Assembly (NCBI GenBank): GCA_030549775.1
Contig: CM060177.1
Location: forward strand, 64,110,638-64,174,637
Origin: Tamarix chinensis
Taxonomy: Eukaryota; Streptophyta; Magnoliopsida; Caryophyllales; Tamaricaceae
Length of the DNA: 64,000 nucleotides
Direction: 5' to 3'
Positions 10,803 through 21,690 of the stretch are shown one piece after another; within the stretch, counting starts at the first letter, position 1; the number at the start of each line of letters is the position of its first letter. Below the pieces are notes generated by a model. The model saw only the letters and a program-made list of their open reading frames with translations. It was not told the origin of the DNA and did not search any database. The position numbers and the translations under genes are program-made.

Positions 10803-11560
10803 GTGAGATCAAGAGAGCATTATTTTCACACCAACCCCTTATTTTCCTCATGTACAAGGAGGCTCTTTTATGTACTAAAGATCTCGTCAGTACTTTGCCG
10901 AGCGATATTATTTCTCTTTTACAGGAGTTTGAAGATGTCCTTCCCGAAGAGGTACCTAATGAATTACCTCCAATCCGAGGGAATGAACATCAGATTGATT
11001 TCATACCAGGTGCATTAATTCCAAACCGACCTGCTTATAGGAGTAATCCCGAGGATACCAAGGAAATTCAGAGGCAAGTAGGTGAATTATTGGAGAAGGG
11101 GTATGTGCGCGAAAGCATGAGTCCTTGCGTTGTTCCGGTGCTATTAGTTCCTAAGAAGGATGGAACATGGAGGATGTGTGTTGACTGCCGAGCCATCAAC
11201 AACATAACGGTAAAGTATCGTCATCCCATTCCTAGATTAGATGATATGCTGGATGAATTGCATGGTTCTTATGTCTTTACAAAAGTAGATCTTAAGAGCA
11301 GATATTATCATATTAGGATGAAGGAAGGTGATGAATGGAAAACAGATTTTAAGACTAAATATGGTTTGTATGAGTGGTTAGTGATGCCTTTCGGTTTAAC
11401 TAATGCTCCGAGCACATTTATGCGTTTAAGGAACCATGTTTTGCGTGAATATATTGGCAAATTTGTCGTTGTGTATTTTGATGATATCCTAATTTATGGC
11501 AAAAACTTGAAGGAACATGTAGTGCATTTGAGATTTGTCTTGGAAATTCTTAGAAAATAA
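10803..11560 (+). pseudogene. Family A reverse transcriptase
   Basis: Ty3-type RT with the domain blocks in order: [58 protein letters not shown], the KVDLKSRYYHIRM block, YGLYEWLVMPFGLTNAPSTF and the catalytic FVVVYFDDILIY. The YFDD catalytic aspartates are intact. The thumb region after 11560 is frameshifted (an in-frame TAA at 11558, then readable fragments LKKCTF). It would copy the element RNA into DNA from the Met-tRNA primer. Confidence 0.93.
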
Positions 11561-11865
11561 AAGTTGTTTGCTAATCTCAAGAAGTGCACCTTTTGCACGG
11601 ATAAACTTGTTTTCTTGGTTTTTTTGTTAGTAAGACAGGAGTTGAGGTGGACAAGGAAAAGGTGTAGTCAATCCAAGAGTGGCCAAGGCCGACAACAATC
11701 AGCCAATTGAGGAGTTTCCACGGCTTAGCTAGCTTCTGTAGACGGTTTGTGCGTGATTTTAGTAGCTTTGCCACACCACTTACTGAAATCATCAAGAAAA
11801 ATGTGTCGTTTAAGTTGGCGAAGAACAAGAAAAGGCATTTAATCTAATAAAAGAAAAGTTAACTA

Positions 11866-12310
11866 ATGCACCTTTGCTTGTGTTTACCTAACTTTGCTAA
11901 AACTTTTGAAATTGAGTGTGATGCTTCAGGAATAGGTATTGTAGCTGTTTTGATGCAAGAAGGTCGTCCAGTTGCTTATTTTAGTGAAAAGTTGAGCGGG
12001 GCGGCACTAAATTACCCTACTTATGATAAGGAGATGTATGCATTGGTAAGGGCTTTGGAAAATTGGCAGCATTATCTATGGCAAAAGGAATTTGTGATTC
12101 ACACAGATCATGAGTCTTTGAAGCATTTGAAAGGACCAAAAAAATTGAACAGACGCCATGCCAAGTGGGTGGCATTCATTGAAACATTTCCTTATGTGAT
12201 CAAATACAAACAAGGTAAGGAAAATGTGGTAGCTGATGCCTTGTCTCAAAGGTATGCTTTACTTTCCATTTTAGATACTATTTACTTTGCTTTGAATACA
12301 TTGAAGATTT
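11866..12310 (+). pseudogene. Family A RNase H
   Basis: Ty3 RNase H follows the RT after a short broken connection. Seen in order: [20 protein letters not shown] (first catalytic Asp), [37 protein letters not shown] (catalytic Glu), [13 protein letters not shown] (catalytic Asp), and [13 protein letters not shown]. This last motif is the end of the domain. It removes the RNA strand during reverse transcription. The domain itself is uninterrupted for about 130 codons. Confidence 0.92.
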
Positions 12311-13525
12311 GTATGCACAAGATTCTGACTTTGGTGATGTGTTCAATGCATGTGAAAAAATGGCATTTGGTAAGTTTTATAGGCGTGAAGGATTTTTGTT
12401 TCAGGAAAATAAACTATGTGTGCCCATGTGTTCTCTACGTGAATTGTTTGTGGGAGAAGCTCATGGTGGTGGTTTGATTGTTTGGTGTAGCTAAGACATT
12501 AGGAATTTTTCATGATCATTTTTTTGGCCTCATATGAAACGTGACGTGGAAAGATTCTGTGAGAAGTGCATCACTTGTAAACATGCCAAGTCTAAGTTGA
12601 AACCCCATGGGTTGTACACCCCTTTGCCAATACATAGTGAACCTTGGACTGATATTTCTATGGATTTTGTTTTAGGATTACCTAGAACTAAGAGGGGGAG
12701 AGATTCAGTTTTTGTGGTGGTAGATAGATTCTCCAAGATGGCACACTTCATTGCTTGTCATAAAACTGATGATTCATCACATATAGGTGATTTATTCTTC
12801 AAAGAAATTGTTAGGTTACATGACATGTCTAGGACCATTGTTTTTGATCGGGATGCAAAGTTTTTGAGTTACTTTTGGAAAACTTTGTGGGGAAAGTTAG
12901 GAATCAAGTTATTGTTTTCTACTACTTATCATCCACAAACGGATGGTCAAACTGAAGTCATGAATAGAACTTTATCTACTTTGTTACGTGCTATCATGAA
13001 AAAGAACATGAAAACATGGGAATATTGTTTGCCACATGTTGAATTTGCTTATAATAGAAGTATACATTCAGCAACTATGTTTTCACCTTTTGAAATGGTT
13101 TATGCCTTTAACCCTTTGTCACCGTTGGATTTAACTTGTTTACCTTTGAGTGAACGTGTGAACTTAGATGGTAAAACGAAGGTAGAATTTATAAAGATGA
13201 TTCATGACAAGGCACAACTGAACATTGAAAGGAAGACTCAATAATATGTCCAACATGCGAACAAAGGACGCAAGAAGGTAGTGTTTGAACCAGGTGATTG
13301 GGTTTGGTTACACTTACGGAAGGAAAGTTTTCCAGACAAACGACGTTCAAAACTCCTACCTTGGGGTGATGGACCATTTCAAATAGTGGAACGCATCAAT
13401 GATAATGCCTACAAGCTTGACTTATCAGGTGAGTATGGTTTTAGTACAAGCTTTAACGTTTCTGATTTATCTCCTTTTGATGTAGGTGATGATTTGAGGA
13501 CAAATCCTTCTCAAAAGGAGGAGAA
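12311..13525 (+). pseudogene. Family A integrase
   Basis: The zinc-binding region is readable in two frames ([15 protein letters not shown], then [20 protein letters not shown] with the CxxC pair). The catalytic core runs 12640-13130: Asp in [16 protein letters not shown], Asp in [13 protein letters not shown], and Glu in [16 protein letters not shown], so DDE residues are all present. After a TAA at 13243 comes the C-terminal part GDWVWLHLRKESFP and a GPF module (WGDGPFQIVERINDNAYKLD). It would insert the cDNA into the genome and make a 5-bp duplication, as seen for sister copies. Confidence 0.93.
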
Positions 13526-13787
13526 CGATACAAACCAAGGAGTTGGACTTGTTAATCATACACTTCGGGATGATGCAAATCCTTTACAAGACCCTTTATC
13601 GCTTCCAAGTGGTCCAATTACAAGACTTAGAGCCAAACATTTCAAGAAAGCACTAAATGGGCTAATCCAAGAGATTTGCGCTCATTCTAAACAGACCAAG
13701 ATGGGCTCAAATAATAATCAAGACTTAGTCAACATCATCAAAGAAGTTGAAGAGACTAATATTGATGCAAAAACGTTTCCAACGTGA
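13281..13787 (+). pseudogene. Family A polyprotein C-terminus running into the 3' LTR
   Basis: One open frame of 168 codons carries the end of integrase and continues past the polypurine tract (about 13513-13525) straight into the LTR for about 260 bases. The LTR-encoded tail reads GLVNHTLRDDANPLQDPLSL, then GPITRLRAKHFKKALNGLI, then a poly-N-containing segment, ending with KTFPT and a TGA. The same frame is open at 42536-42928 and, reversed, at 62337-62044. Extension of the polyprotein into the LTR is known from CRM-type chromoviruses; no chromodomain is recognised here, so lineage remains open. Confidence 0.85.
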
Positions 13788-14338
13788 TCTAACCATCAAA
13801 AGGCATGAATTTCATGAGTTTCAAGATATTAAATAGAGGATTAAAACATGGTCTTGAATGGTTATGTTAAATACATTAAAACATGGTCCTGAATGGACTT
13901 GAATGGCCATTAGAAGTCCAAGAGGCCTAAAAAACGTGGGAACTTGTTTATTTTATTGTTTGTGTTGTTTTAAAGCTTTAATTATGACTTTCCCTATTCT
14001 TGTAGGGTTGTTCCAAGTATATATATATAGGTATTTTGAGATGAATAAGGATATATAACATTTTCAGAAATTATCATATTTGTGAGGTTTTGTGTTCCTC
14101 TTCGTTCTTAAAAGAACTTGTAGAACTTATCAAGTTAATCTTGTGGCGTTCAAACAACCAAACTTATCACCTTGATTGTTGAGAGATTCTCAAGTTTTCT
14201 AGGTGTGGCGTTTCAATCCTTCGTAGTCTTGGTTTTCATCTTCTTTGGTGTTGGGTAGCAATCTTGTCTTCATGATCTTGGGGTTTTAAACCATCGTTGC
14301 TATTGGGTTTCATCACAGTTGTTGAAGGAAACCTTTCA
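13526..14338 (+). mobile_element. Family A 3' LTR, last ~18 bp missing
   Basis: Begins at CGATACAAACCAAGG (the family's TGATGCAAACC with two changes), directly after the purine tract. A TATA-like stretch is at 14018-14032. Only one of the ~27-bp TTATGACTTTTCC units is present, so the LTR is short. It ends in TTTCATCACAGTTGTTGA, where a G element takes over. Confidence 0.9.
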
Positions 14339-14339
14339 A

Positions 14340-14670
14340 AAAAACTGTGAGCAAGCGAAGAAAAGAATTCAGGAGATGAATAAGAAATACCAAGAGCGAG
14401 CCAATAAAAACCGCAAACAACCTATTTTTCAACCGGGGGACTTAGTATGGTTGCATTTGAGGAAGGAGAGGTTTCCTAAACTACGCAAAAACAAACTTAT
14501 TCTCGTTCTGATGGCCCTTACAAAGTCCTTGAGAGGATCAATGATAGTGCTTATAAGATTGAACTTCCAGATGGTTTGATGGGAGTTAGTACCACTTTCA
14601 ATGTGGGTGATTTATCTCCTTATTTTGATGATTTGAGTTTGAGGGAAAAATATTTTGAAGAAAGGGGGAA
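14340..14670 (+). pseudogene. Family G integrase, C-terminal part
   Basis: Encodes CEQAKKRIQEMNKKYQERAN followed by QPGDLVWLHLRKERFPKLRK, the integrase C-terminal block, then frameshifted remains of the GPF module (ERINDSAYKIELPDG across two frames) and GVSTTFNVGDLSPYFDDLSL. It ends in the purine tract GAAGAAAGGGGGAA just before the LTR. Only the last ~110 codons of the polyprotein remain; everything upstream was lost at the junction with the A LTR. Confidence 0.87.
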
Positions 14671-15441
14671 TGATCCAAAGTCAAACTTGGCCCATGAACC
14701 CGTGGCACTTGTTTTGGAAGCCCTTGAATTTTCCCCATTTGCTCATAAGTCAGAATATGTTACATGCTTTACTTGGGCGTGTGATTAAAGCCTTATTCAG
14801 CAAAGACAAAACAAGTAGAAGCCCAAGGAGATCCGTGGTTATTGTAGTCTTGTTTATTTTTATTTTCATGTATTTATTATTATAATAAATAATGTAGCTC
14901 TTTCAAATGGGTATTTAATCCTATTAAGAAGAGAGTTAAAAGGTGCGCTAGATTAAGGAATTGTTGTTGTTTCATTTCTATTCATTAAGTAGCATTTAAT
15001 GCCTTAATGAGGGGAGTTAAAAGGGGGGCATATCTTTAATTCTTAGCTGTTATTAATGAACGGTTTTGGGGCTATTATTCAGCCAAACCGTTCGCTTTCT
15101 TTTGCTGTATGATATTTCATATAAATACAAGTTTGAAGAGAGGAATAATAATTTTCCTGATTATTCACAATATACCTTATGGTTTTCTCTTTACTTTGAG
15201 TTTTTCTCAAGTTAAAGATTATTTCCTTATAGCTTTGAGTTTTTCTTGAGTTATAAGATTAGGGTGAGCTTTGAGTTTGTCTTGAGTCCTTGCCTAAGAT
15301 CCCAGAACTTTGAGTGTGTTCTTGAGTTTTGGTTCATTTTCGTTATTTTATTGCTAATTACTTTCTGTCCAAATTTGAGTATTCTTTCTTGAGACTAAAA
15401 TTAACTTCATGATCTTAGAGGGTGTTTTGAGAATTACATCA
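14671..15441 (+). mobile_element. Family G LTR (3' LTR), 771 bp
   Basis: TGATCCAAAGTCAAACTTGG ... GAGAATTACATCA, preceded by a polypurine tract. It lies exactly where the C-terminal module of the minus-strand H integrase is broken off (15442), so G appears to have inserted in H. Confidence 0.9.
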
Positions 15442-16322
15442 ACTTCCAATCTTCTCAAGAACTTTAAATGGTCCATCACTTCTTGGCATCAGCTTGTTTT
15501 TTCTTCTGGAGGGAAAAATTTCCTTTCTAAGATGTAGCCACACAAGATCTCCTGGTTCAAAACTTTTTTCCCTCCGATGTTGGTTGGCCTTCCTTTTATT
15601 TATTTCATTGAATTTCTCAATTCTTGATCCGACTTGCTCATGTAATTTCTTGAAGGCTTGAATTCTATCTTTGGCTTCAAATTTTTTTTGGGCCTTGATA
15701 GGAAGCGGAATGAGCTCAATGGGAGTGATGGGTTGACACCATACACGGTCTCAAAAGGAGAATGGCCAGTGGTGTATGGGGGGGTTCTATTGTATGCAAA
15801 TTTGGCGCGAGGAATCTTAAGGTCCCAATCCTTGAGGGGTTTGTGCACCAAGCTGCGCAAGATAGTATTCAGGGTCTAGTTGGTGACTTCGGTTTGGCCA
15901 TCCATTTGTGGGTGGTAAGCGGTGCTAAATAGAAGTGTAGTACTAACAAACCTCCACAATGTTTTCCAGAAATAGATAAGCAACTTGGTATCTGTATCCG
16001 AGACAATGAACTTAGGAATACCATGCAACCTTACTATTTATTTAAAGAATAGATCGGTTATATAAGAGGCATCATCTGTCTTATGACAAGGGACACAGTG
16101 AGCCATCTTAGAAAACTGATCCACCACTACCATCATGGCATCATTTTTCCTTTGAGTTCTAAGCAATCCCAAGGTTGATAAGGGATTGGTAATGGAGTGG
16201 AGAGTCCTTGGTGGAAGTGACTCTTGGACTTTTATCATGTAGCACATCTAGCTATGACTCTATGTACATCACTTATCATTTTAGGCCAATAGAAGTGCTC
16301 CTGAAGTAAGTCATAGGTCTTG
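15442..16322 (-). pseudogene. Family H integrase
   Basis: Minus-strand reading: zinc-finger approach (TYDLLQEHFYWPKM), core fragments ([20 protein letters not shown], then [14 protein letters not shown]), [12 protein letters not shown] with the third catalytic residue, LVHKPLKDWDLKIPRAKFAY, TGHSPFETVYGVNPSLPLS, and the C-terminal block SFEPGDLVWLHLRKEIFPS with SDGPFKVLEKI. Frames change several times and stops are present. Removing the solo LTR and one copy of its 5-bp duplication makes the reading continuous with 17258 onward, which confirms the insertion. Confidence 0.87.
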
Positions 16323-17257
16323 TGATGCAAACCAAGGAGCTGGACTTGTTAATCATACAATTGGGGATGATGCAAATCCTTCACAAGACCCTTTATCGCT
16401 TCCAAGTGGTCCAATTACAAGACTTAGAGCCAAACATTTCAAGGAAGCACTAAATGGGCTAATCCAAGAGATTTGGGCTGATTCTAAACAGACCAAGATG
16501 GGATCAAATAATAATCAAGACTTAGTCAACATCATCAAAGAAGTTGAAGAGACTAATATTGATGCAAACACGTTGCCACCATGATCTAACCATCAAAAGG
16601 CATGAATTTCATGAGTTTCAAGATATTAAATAGAGGATTAAAACATGGTCTTGAATGGTTATGTTAAATACATTAAAACATGGTCCTGAATGGACTTGAA
16701 TGGCCATTAGAAGTCCAAGAGGCCGAAAAAATGTGGGAACTCGTTTATTTTATTGTTTGTGTTGTTTTAAAGCTTTAAATATGACTTTTCATATTCTAGG
16801 AGGGTGTTTTAAAAGCTTTAGTTATGATTTTTCATATTCAAGCTTTATTTATGACTTTTCCTATTCTAGGAGGGTATTTTAAAGCTTTAGTTGTGACTTT
16901 TCCTATTCTTGGAGCGGTGTTCCAAGTATATATATATAGGTATTTTGAGATGAATAAGGATATATGACGTTTTTAGAAATTATCATATTTGTGAGGTTTT
17001 GTGTTCCTCTTCGTTCTTAAAAGAACTTGTAGAACTTATCAAGTTAATCTTGTGGCATTCAAACAACCGAACTTATCACCTTGATTGTTGAGAGATTCTC
17101 AAGTTTTCTAGGTGTGGCGTTTCAATCCTTCGTAGTCTTGGTTTTCATCTTCTTAGGTGTTGGGTCAAGGCCCAAGCAATCTTGTCTTCATGATCTTAGG
17201 GTTTTAAACCATCATTGCTATTGGGTTTCATCACAGTTGTTGATGGAGTTCATATCA
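16323..17257 (+). mobile_element. Solo LTR of family A (935 bp) with TSD TCTTG
   Basis: TGATGCAAACCAAGGAGCTGG-type start to GTTCATATCA end. It is flanked by TCTTG at 16318-16322 and TCTTG at 17258-17262. It has four of the ~27-bp U3 units and a TATA-like run at 16928-16938. A perfect 5-bp duplication and no internal sequence define a solo LTR made by LTR-LTR recombination after insertion into the H integrase. Confidence 0.96.
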
Positions 17258-18042
17258 TCTTGTTGATCCCAAAATGTCCAGCTAGTCCACCTCCATGTGA
17301 TTCTCATATGAACAGCTCTCAAATGGGACTCTTCGTGATGCAAAGCATGATATTCTTGAAGAGGAATCCATCTTGTATGACATAGGGGCTTCAAAGCTTG
17401 TCTCAGTCTTCATGGTAGCTTGCAAAGTCTTCGTCGTCCTTGTATAGATCCTTCAACTATCCAAACCCTAAGACTCGAGCTTCTAATAGGGACAACATAT
17501 AATACCTTCTCGAGAGGGCATCAGTTACTACATTGGTTTTGTCACTCTTCTGTTTTGCTACAAAAGAGAAGGATCGTAAAAACTCCATCCACCTATCATG
17601 CCTAGGGTTGAGCTTATGTTGCCCATTTACATACTTTAGAGACTCATGATCGGCATGTAATACAAATTATGTGGGCCTTAGATAATGAGACCAATGATCT
17701 AGAGCCCTAACAATAGCATAAAACTCCTTATCATACGTGCTGTAGATAGATCTTGATCCATTGAGCTTCTCACTAAAATAAGCTATTGGCTTGCATTCTT
17801 GTAGTCGAACCGCTTCAATCCCAACTCCACTTGCATCACATTCAACTTCAAAAACTTTAGCACATCCGGTAACCTTAAGATGTGGGCCTCACTTAACTTC
17901 ACCTTGATCACATCAAATGCTTCTTGGGCTGCACGTGCCCACTTACATTCTCCCTTCTTCAGACAATCTATGATAGGGGCTAAAAGAGTACTAAATCCTT
18001 TTATGAACCCCTTATAAAATGTGGCAAGTCCTCGAAAGGATC
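17258..18042 (-). pseudogene. Family H RT end, RNase H and integrase N-terminus
   Basis: Minus strand, right to left: RT connection SFRGLATFYKGFIKGFSTLL and CKWARAAQEAFDVIK; RNase H with [55 protein letters not shown] and [10 protein letters not shown]; then the linker to integrase (EHESHLRAVHMR). Frameshifts lie near 17790 and 17660. Catalytic Asp and Glu of RNase H can be seen. Confidence 0.85.
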
Positions 18043-18871
18043 TGATGTAGGAGCATCTAGTGATCCTCAAAATAATGAGGAATTGAAATTTCTAATAATG
18101 GAGCGGATCATCTTAAACATCCTTGATAATACTTCTACCATTGATATTGAAAAGACTTTAAGATGTTCTTATAGGTATGTTATATATTTGCATGCAAAGC
18201 TATAGCATACATGGGATGACAATGCAACAAGCTTGATATGATGACCTCATTATTTATATTAGACTTGTTGTAAACCTTAGGATATGTTTCATGTAAATTA
18301 GGGTTTTGTTGTTATTTCATGCATGTACCATAGTCGATTGTAATGCATTGTAATGATTGTCATTAATATCATTTAAATGATGATATTAGTTACTTACGAA
18401 TAGGGTTAGGGATTATGGAAGCTTAATTCAGGTTGGTTAAGGTTAGCTTGCGTTAGTTAATCCTTCTAAACTAAGCTATATTAATCCTATTGGTTATTTA
18501 AAGGTTCCTAATGGCTAGTTTCTAACTCCACATAGTTAGTTGGCTAATTAGTTGTTAAGAGTTCTATAAATACACGCTAAGCCTTGATTTGAATAATAAA
18601 AACCTACAAGTTTAACACTTGAGTACCTTCTCTTTGAGATTGAATTCTAGATAGGACATTGCTTGGAGTAGTATCCTAAATAGAAGACTTTGAATGCATT
18701 CAACAGAATCATTTAAAGTTAAACAATCCCATTGAGTTCTTGATTGAAGATCATTACCATTTGTCGTAGCATCCTAAAAACCGTGCATTAATCCTTCCTT
18801 TACAACTTCAAATTCAATTGAAGATCATCCACAAACTCATTATCAATGCTTCCCTACTTTGATTCATATCA
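18043..18871 (+). mobile_element. Solo LTR of family I (829 bp) with TSD GGATC
   Basis: TGATGTAGGAGCATCTAG ... CTTTGATTCATATCA, flanked by GGATC at 18038-18042 and 18872-18876. It is the same LTR as the minus-strand copy at 33838-34705. It interrupts H between RT and its connection domain and lies in the opposite direction to H. Confidence 0.96.
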
Positions 18872-19158
18872 GGATCGAACGTGGGTAATATAGATGTGGG
18901 CATAGGCCATGACCTTATTGCCTCCACCTTTGAGCCATCCATTGAAATACTATCCTTATATACAATAAACCCTAGGAAGGTGACTTTTGGTACAAAAAAG
19001 TCATACTCCTCTAACTTTTCATATAACTTGTTGTTCCTAATGATTGAAAACACAAGCCTTAAATGATTTACATGATCTTCACTACTATAGGAATATACAA
19101 GTATACCACCAAAGTACACTACAATAAATTTAGAGATAAAGGGCCTAAGGACTTCAAC
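18872..19158 (-). pseudogene. Family H reverse transcriptase, palm end and thumb
   Basis: Minus-strand frame reads MVEVLRPFISKFIVVYF, then GGILVYSYSSEDHVNHLRLV, NNKLYEKLEEYDFF and VPKVTFLGFIV. The catalytic YxDD is changed to YFGG, so both catalytic aspartates are lost. Only about 95 codons remain before a D LTR scrap at 19159. Confidence 0.87.
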
Positions 19159-19501
19159 CATCCACTTGTCCTCCTTTTACTTTTCTCTTTTTTTTCAATT
19201 TTTGAAATCAGCCTTGGGCTTGGGCTGATTTGTCTTCTTAGGTGGCAAAATACTTGGAAATATCAATAAAATAGCTTATTGGTCTTGGGATTGATGTGGT
19301 ATCATAGTTGGTTGGGCTTGGGTTGGATAAGCTACCACAATTGGTTGTGTTTGGGCTGAATGTGCCACCATGCATGCATCATTAATTTCACTTCTTTCTC
19401 ATATTCAACTAATTAATTTCATCCAAGTTAAGAGTGTTTTGTGATCCCCTAACTTAGAAAAATTAATCAGTGAAATATTATTATGAGATGCTCCTGCATC
19501 A
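19159..19501 (-). mobile_element. Family D LTR, 5' part, inverted
   Basis: Reverse complement of the D LTR from its start (GGAGCATCTCATAATAATAT, minus strand, reading from 19501) to about base 340, where it is cut against the H RT. Compare 22228-22560. Confidence 0.85.
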
Positions 19502-20875
19502 TTTCTCCCTCACCAACTTTGCCCATTCTTGCTTAACATCACACACACTCACCAACTTAAATAGTTGTTGCCCACCACCTTATTTTCTTTTCCTTCCTTT
19601 GCTGCAAAAACTTTCACCTCAACCCAACACTCCATTACCACAATTTCAAATAAAGCTCAATTGCCTCCTCTTCAGCAACCTTCACTGCACCATACCCTCC
19701 ATCCTTTAGTAATCATGATTGAAGCCCACCACCAAACACTAGCCTCCTTGTTTCGTCCTTCATCACCGTTGCACCCCCCATAGCAATGGCAATTTATGCC
19801 GTTACTCCACCATCCCAAAACAACCCACCATTTCCCTTTTTGTTTGGCTATGCAAGTTTTTCCCAAATGCCACCTTAATTGGTTAATTTTTCTTCCTTCT
19901 TTCACCCTTCCATTTCCTTACTTGTGTGGTTTAATTCTAGTAGTATTTTATTTTATTATGATTTTCTAAAATGATTTTCCCATGATTCTGGAAGGTAGAA
20001 TAAGATTTATGTGCTTAAATATGAGGGTCATTTTTATAAGGATACTTGTCGCAGTCTAGGATTTTTATTTCTAAGTGTTGTGCACGATTTTGTATTGTAC
20101 CATGTTATTGTGATTATGTGAATTAATATATGATTAGTGATAATATGATAAGCGGTTGATATTACATGTGGTATTGTTATTTTATATGAAAAAACCCTAG
20201 ATGTGAAATAAGGATTTATCATGAATTTATTAATGGTATGATAAATGTGAAATGGTTATGATAAGATCTAAAAACGTAAGATTCACTTGGAATAAGGGTT
20301 GTGCTACTGATAAGGGTCTAATCCTAGTGGTATTTTATTTTATTATGATAAGTGATTTTCCCATGGTTTTGGAAGGCAGAATAGGATTTGTGTGCTAAGT
20401 GTCATTTTTATAAGGATACTTGTTGTAGTCTATGATTTTTATTGCTAAGTGTTGTGCATGATTTTGTGCTATACCATGTTATTATGATTATGTGAATTAA
20501 TATATGATTAGTGATACTATGATAAATAGTTGATATTATATGATAGAAAATGAGTAAGTATAGATCATGTGGTATTGTTATTTTATATGGAAAAACCCTC
20601 GATGTGAAATATGGATGTACAATCTTGCTCAGTATATAACATACTGACCATCCTTTTCATGAATGTTGCTTATTCCCACAAGTAGAGGAATTTAATTTGT
20701 TATTAAGTTCTATTATACTTGTCTCTTTTACATGGTGAGATGAAGAGGTACTATCTAATACCAAAATATTGGGCATTAGATGCCATATTAGATATTAGCC
20801 TTCTATCCCTATTTAGGGTCATATCTAATAATGCACCTCCACTAGCACCATCTTTCATATTATGATCCACGAGCA
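19502..20875. other. Unassigned spacer with a 290-bp direct duplication
   Basis: No gene supported. 19502-19925 is C-rich and 19929-20222 and 20318-20612 are two direct copies of an A+T-rich block (start TTAATTCTAGTAGTATTTTA, shared landmarks TAAGTGTTGTGCA and AATTAATATATGATTAGTGA). The second copy has a 20-base insertion before GTGGTATTGTTATTTTATAT. 20640-20875 shows nothing recognisable. Confidence 0.6.
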
Positions 20876-21590
20876 TTATTCGCTAATTTGATGGTTAGGA
20901 CAACTACCATACAGTTTCTTAAATCTTTTTTCAATATTGATGTAAAGACTATCCCTCATCTTGCCTAATACCACATATTTCTTTTTTAATGTTCTTGGCC
21001 CTAGATGATGGAAAGTACTTTTCAAGAAATAATGTTTGCATTTCAACCAACATATTAATAGATCAAGTAGGCAAATCATATAACCGATGTTTAGCACCAT
21101 TAGTTGAAACAAAAAGTAGAAGTTTAAATTTAAGGTGATCTACAGTTGCTCTTGCAAGTTTCATACTAGAACAAGCTATATGAAATTCCTTGAGAAATTT
21201 GTTTAGATCCATAACACAACTTGATCTAGAAGAGCTAGCATCACGAAAATTTATAAAAATAGGAAGTGCATGTAGCACTCTAGGTCTAATCTCACACTCA
21301 TTCTATTCATTAGGATAGTTAATAAAATGAAGATCAAGGTTCAAAGTAGGAGCTGGAATCTCTTTTAACATTTGGTTTGCCATTAGTTATTCAATAAGTT
21401 CCTCAAAATTGTCTTTGATGCTCTCTTCAAATGATGATGAGCTATCACTTAGAGACAAAGGAATAGTACAAACGTGAATTTGAGTTTTATTTACCATAGG
21501 AGGAGAAGAACTAGAATGCATTGATTGAATGAGTTAATGTCTATTTTTGCTAGCAAATGTTTTCAAACGTTGATTGTTATCAGACATACA
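20876..21590 (-). pseudogene. Athila-like gag, copy 1
   Basis: Minus strand: DLNKFLKEFHIACSSMKLAR, KHRLYDLPT, then in the next frame TFHHLGPRTLKKKYVVLGKM and IEKRFKKLYGSCPNHQISE. These match the Athila-type gag blocks (H-x-KEFH..CS.MKP; W.YYLP; ERFK.LC.SCP.HQISE). Three frames are needed, so it is decayed. Athila elements are large Ty3/gypsy elements of plant heterochromatin. The next copy is at 23522-24440. Confidence 0.8.
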
Positions 21591-21654
21591 AAATAAGAGA
21601 AAATTCAGTTGCAATTAGAAGAAGCAATAGAAAAAATGATAAGAGAAATAAGAA

Positions 21655-21690
21655 TTAAAGTTGTCGGTCCCTGGCAGTGCTAAAATTTCA
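21655..21690 (-). other. Athila-like primer-site region, copy 1
   Basis: TCCCTGGCAGTGCTAAAATTT (plus strand) is a decayed complement of the Athila-type leader start TTTGGCGCC.TTGCCGGGGA. The better copy is at 24455-24473, where GGCGC is intact. It places the LTR to the right and gag to the left, on the minus strand. Confidence 0.65.

Larger units (their letters stand above)
8248..14338 (+). mobile_element. Family A Ty3/gypsy element, most complete copy
   Basis: Order: 5' LTR remnant 8248-8488, primer site 8491, leader, gag 8946-10076, protease 10236-10601, reverse transcriptase and RNase H 10803-12290, integrase 12300-13525, polypurine tract about 13513-13525, 3' LTR 13526-14338. The order PR-RT-RNaseH-INT is diagnostic of Ty3/gypsy (Metaviridae). 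All enzymes are broken by several frameshifts or stops, so it cannot move itself. The 5' LTR has lost about its first 700 bases against a D LTR scrap; the 3' LTR has lost its last ~18 bases against a G element. No target-site duplication can be read. Confidence 0.92.
15442..19158 (-). mobile_element. Family H Ty3/gypsy element, minus strand, interrupted twice
   Basis: Host of two solo LTRs. Read right to left: RT (19158-18872), [solo I LTR], RT end/RNase H/integrase N-terminus (18042-17258), [solo A LTR], integrase core and C-terminus (16322-15442). It is truncated at the right by a D LTR scrap and at the left by the G element. No LTR of its own is visible. It could be the pol of family D, whose LTR scrap adjoins it, but this is only a guess from adjacency. 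Confidence 0.85.
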
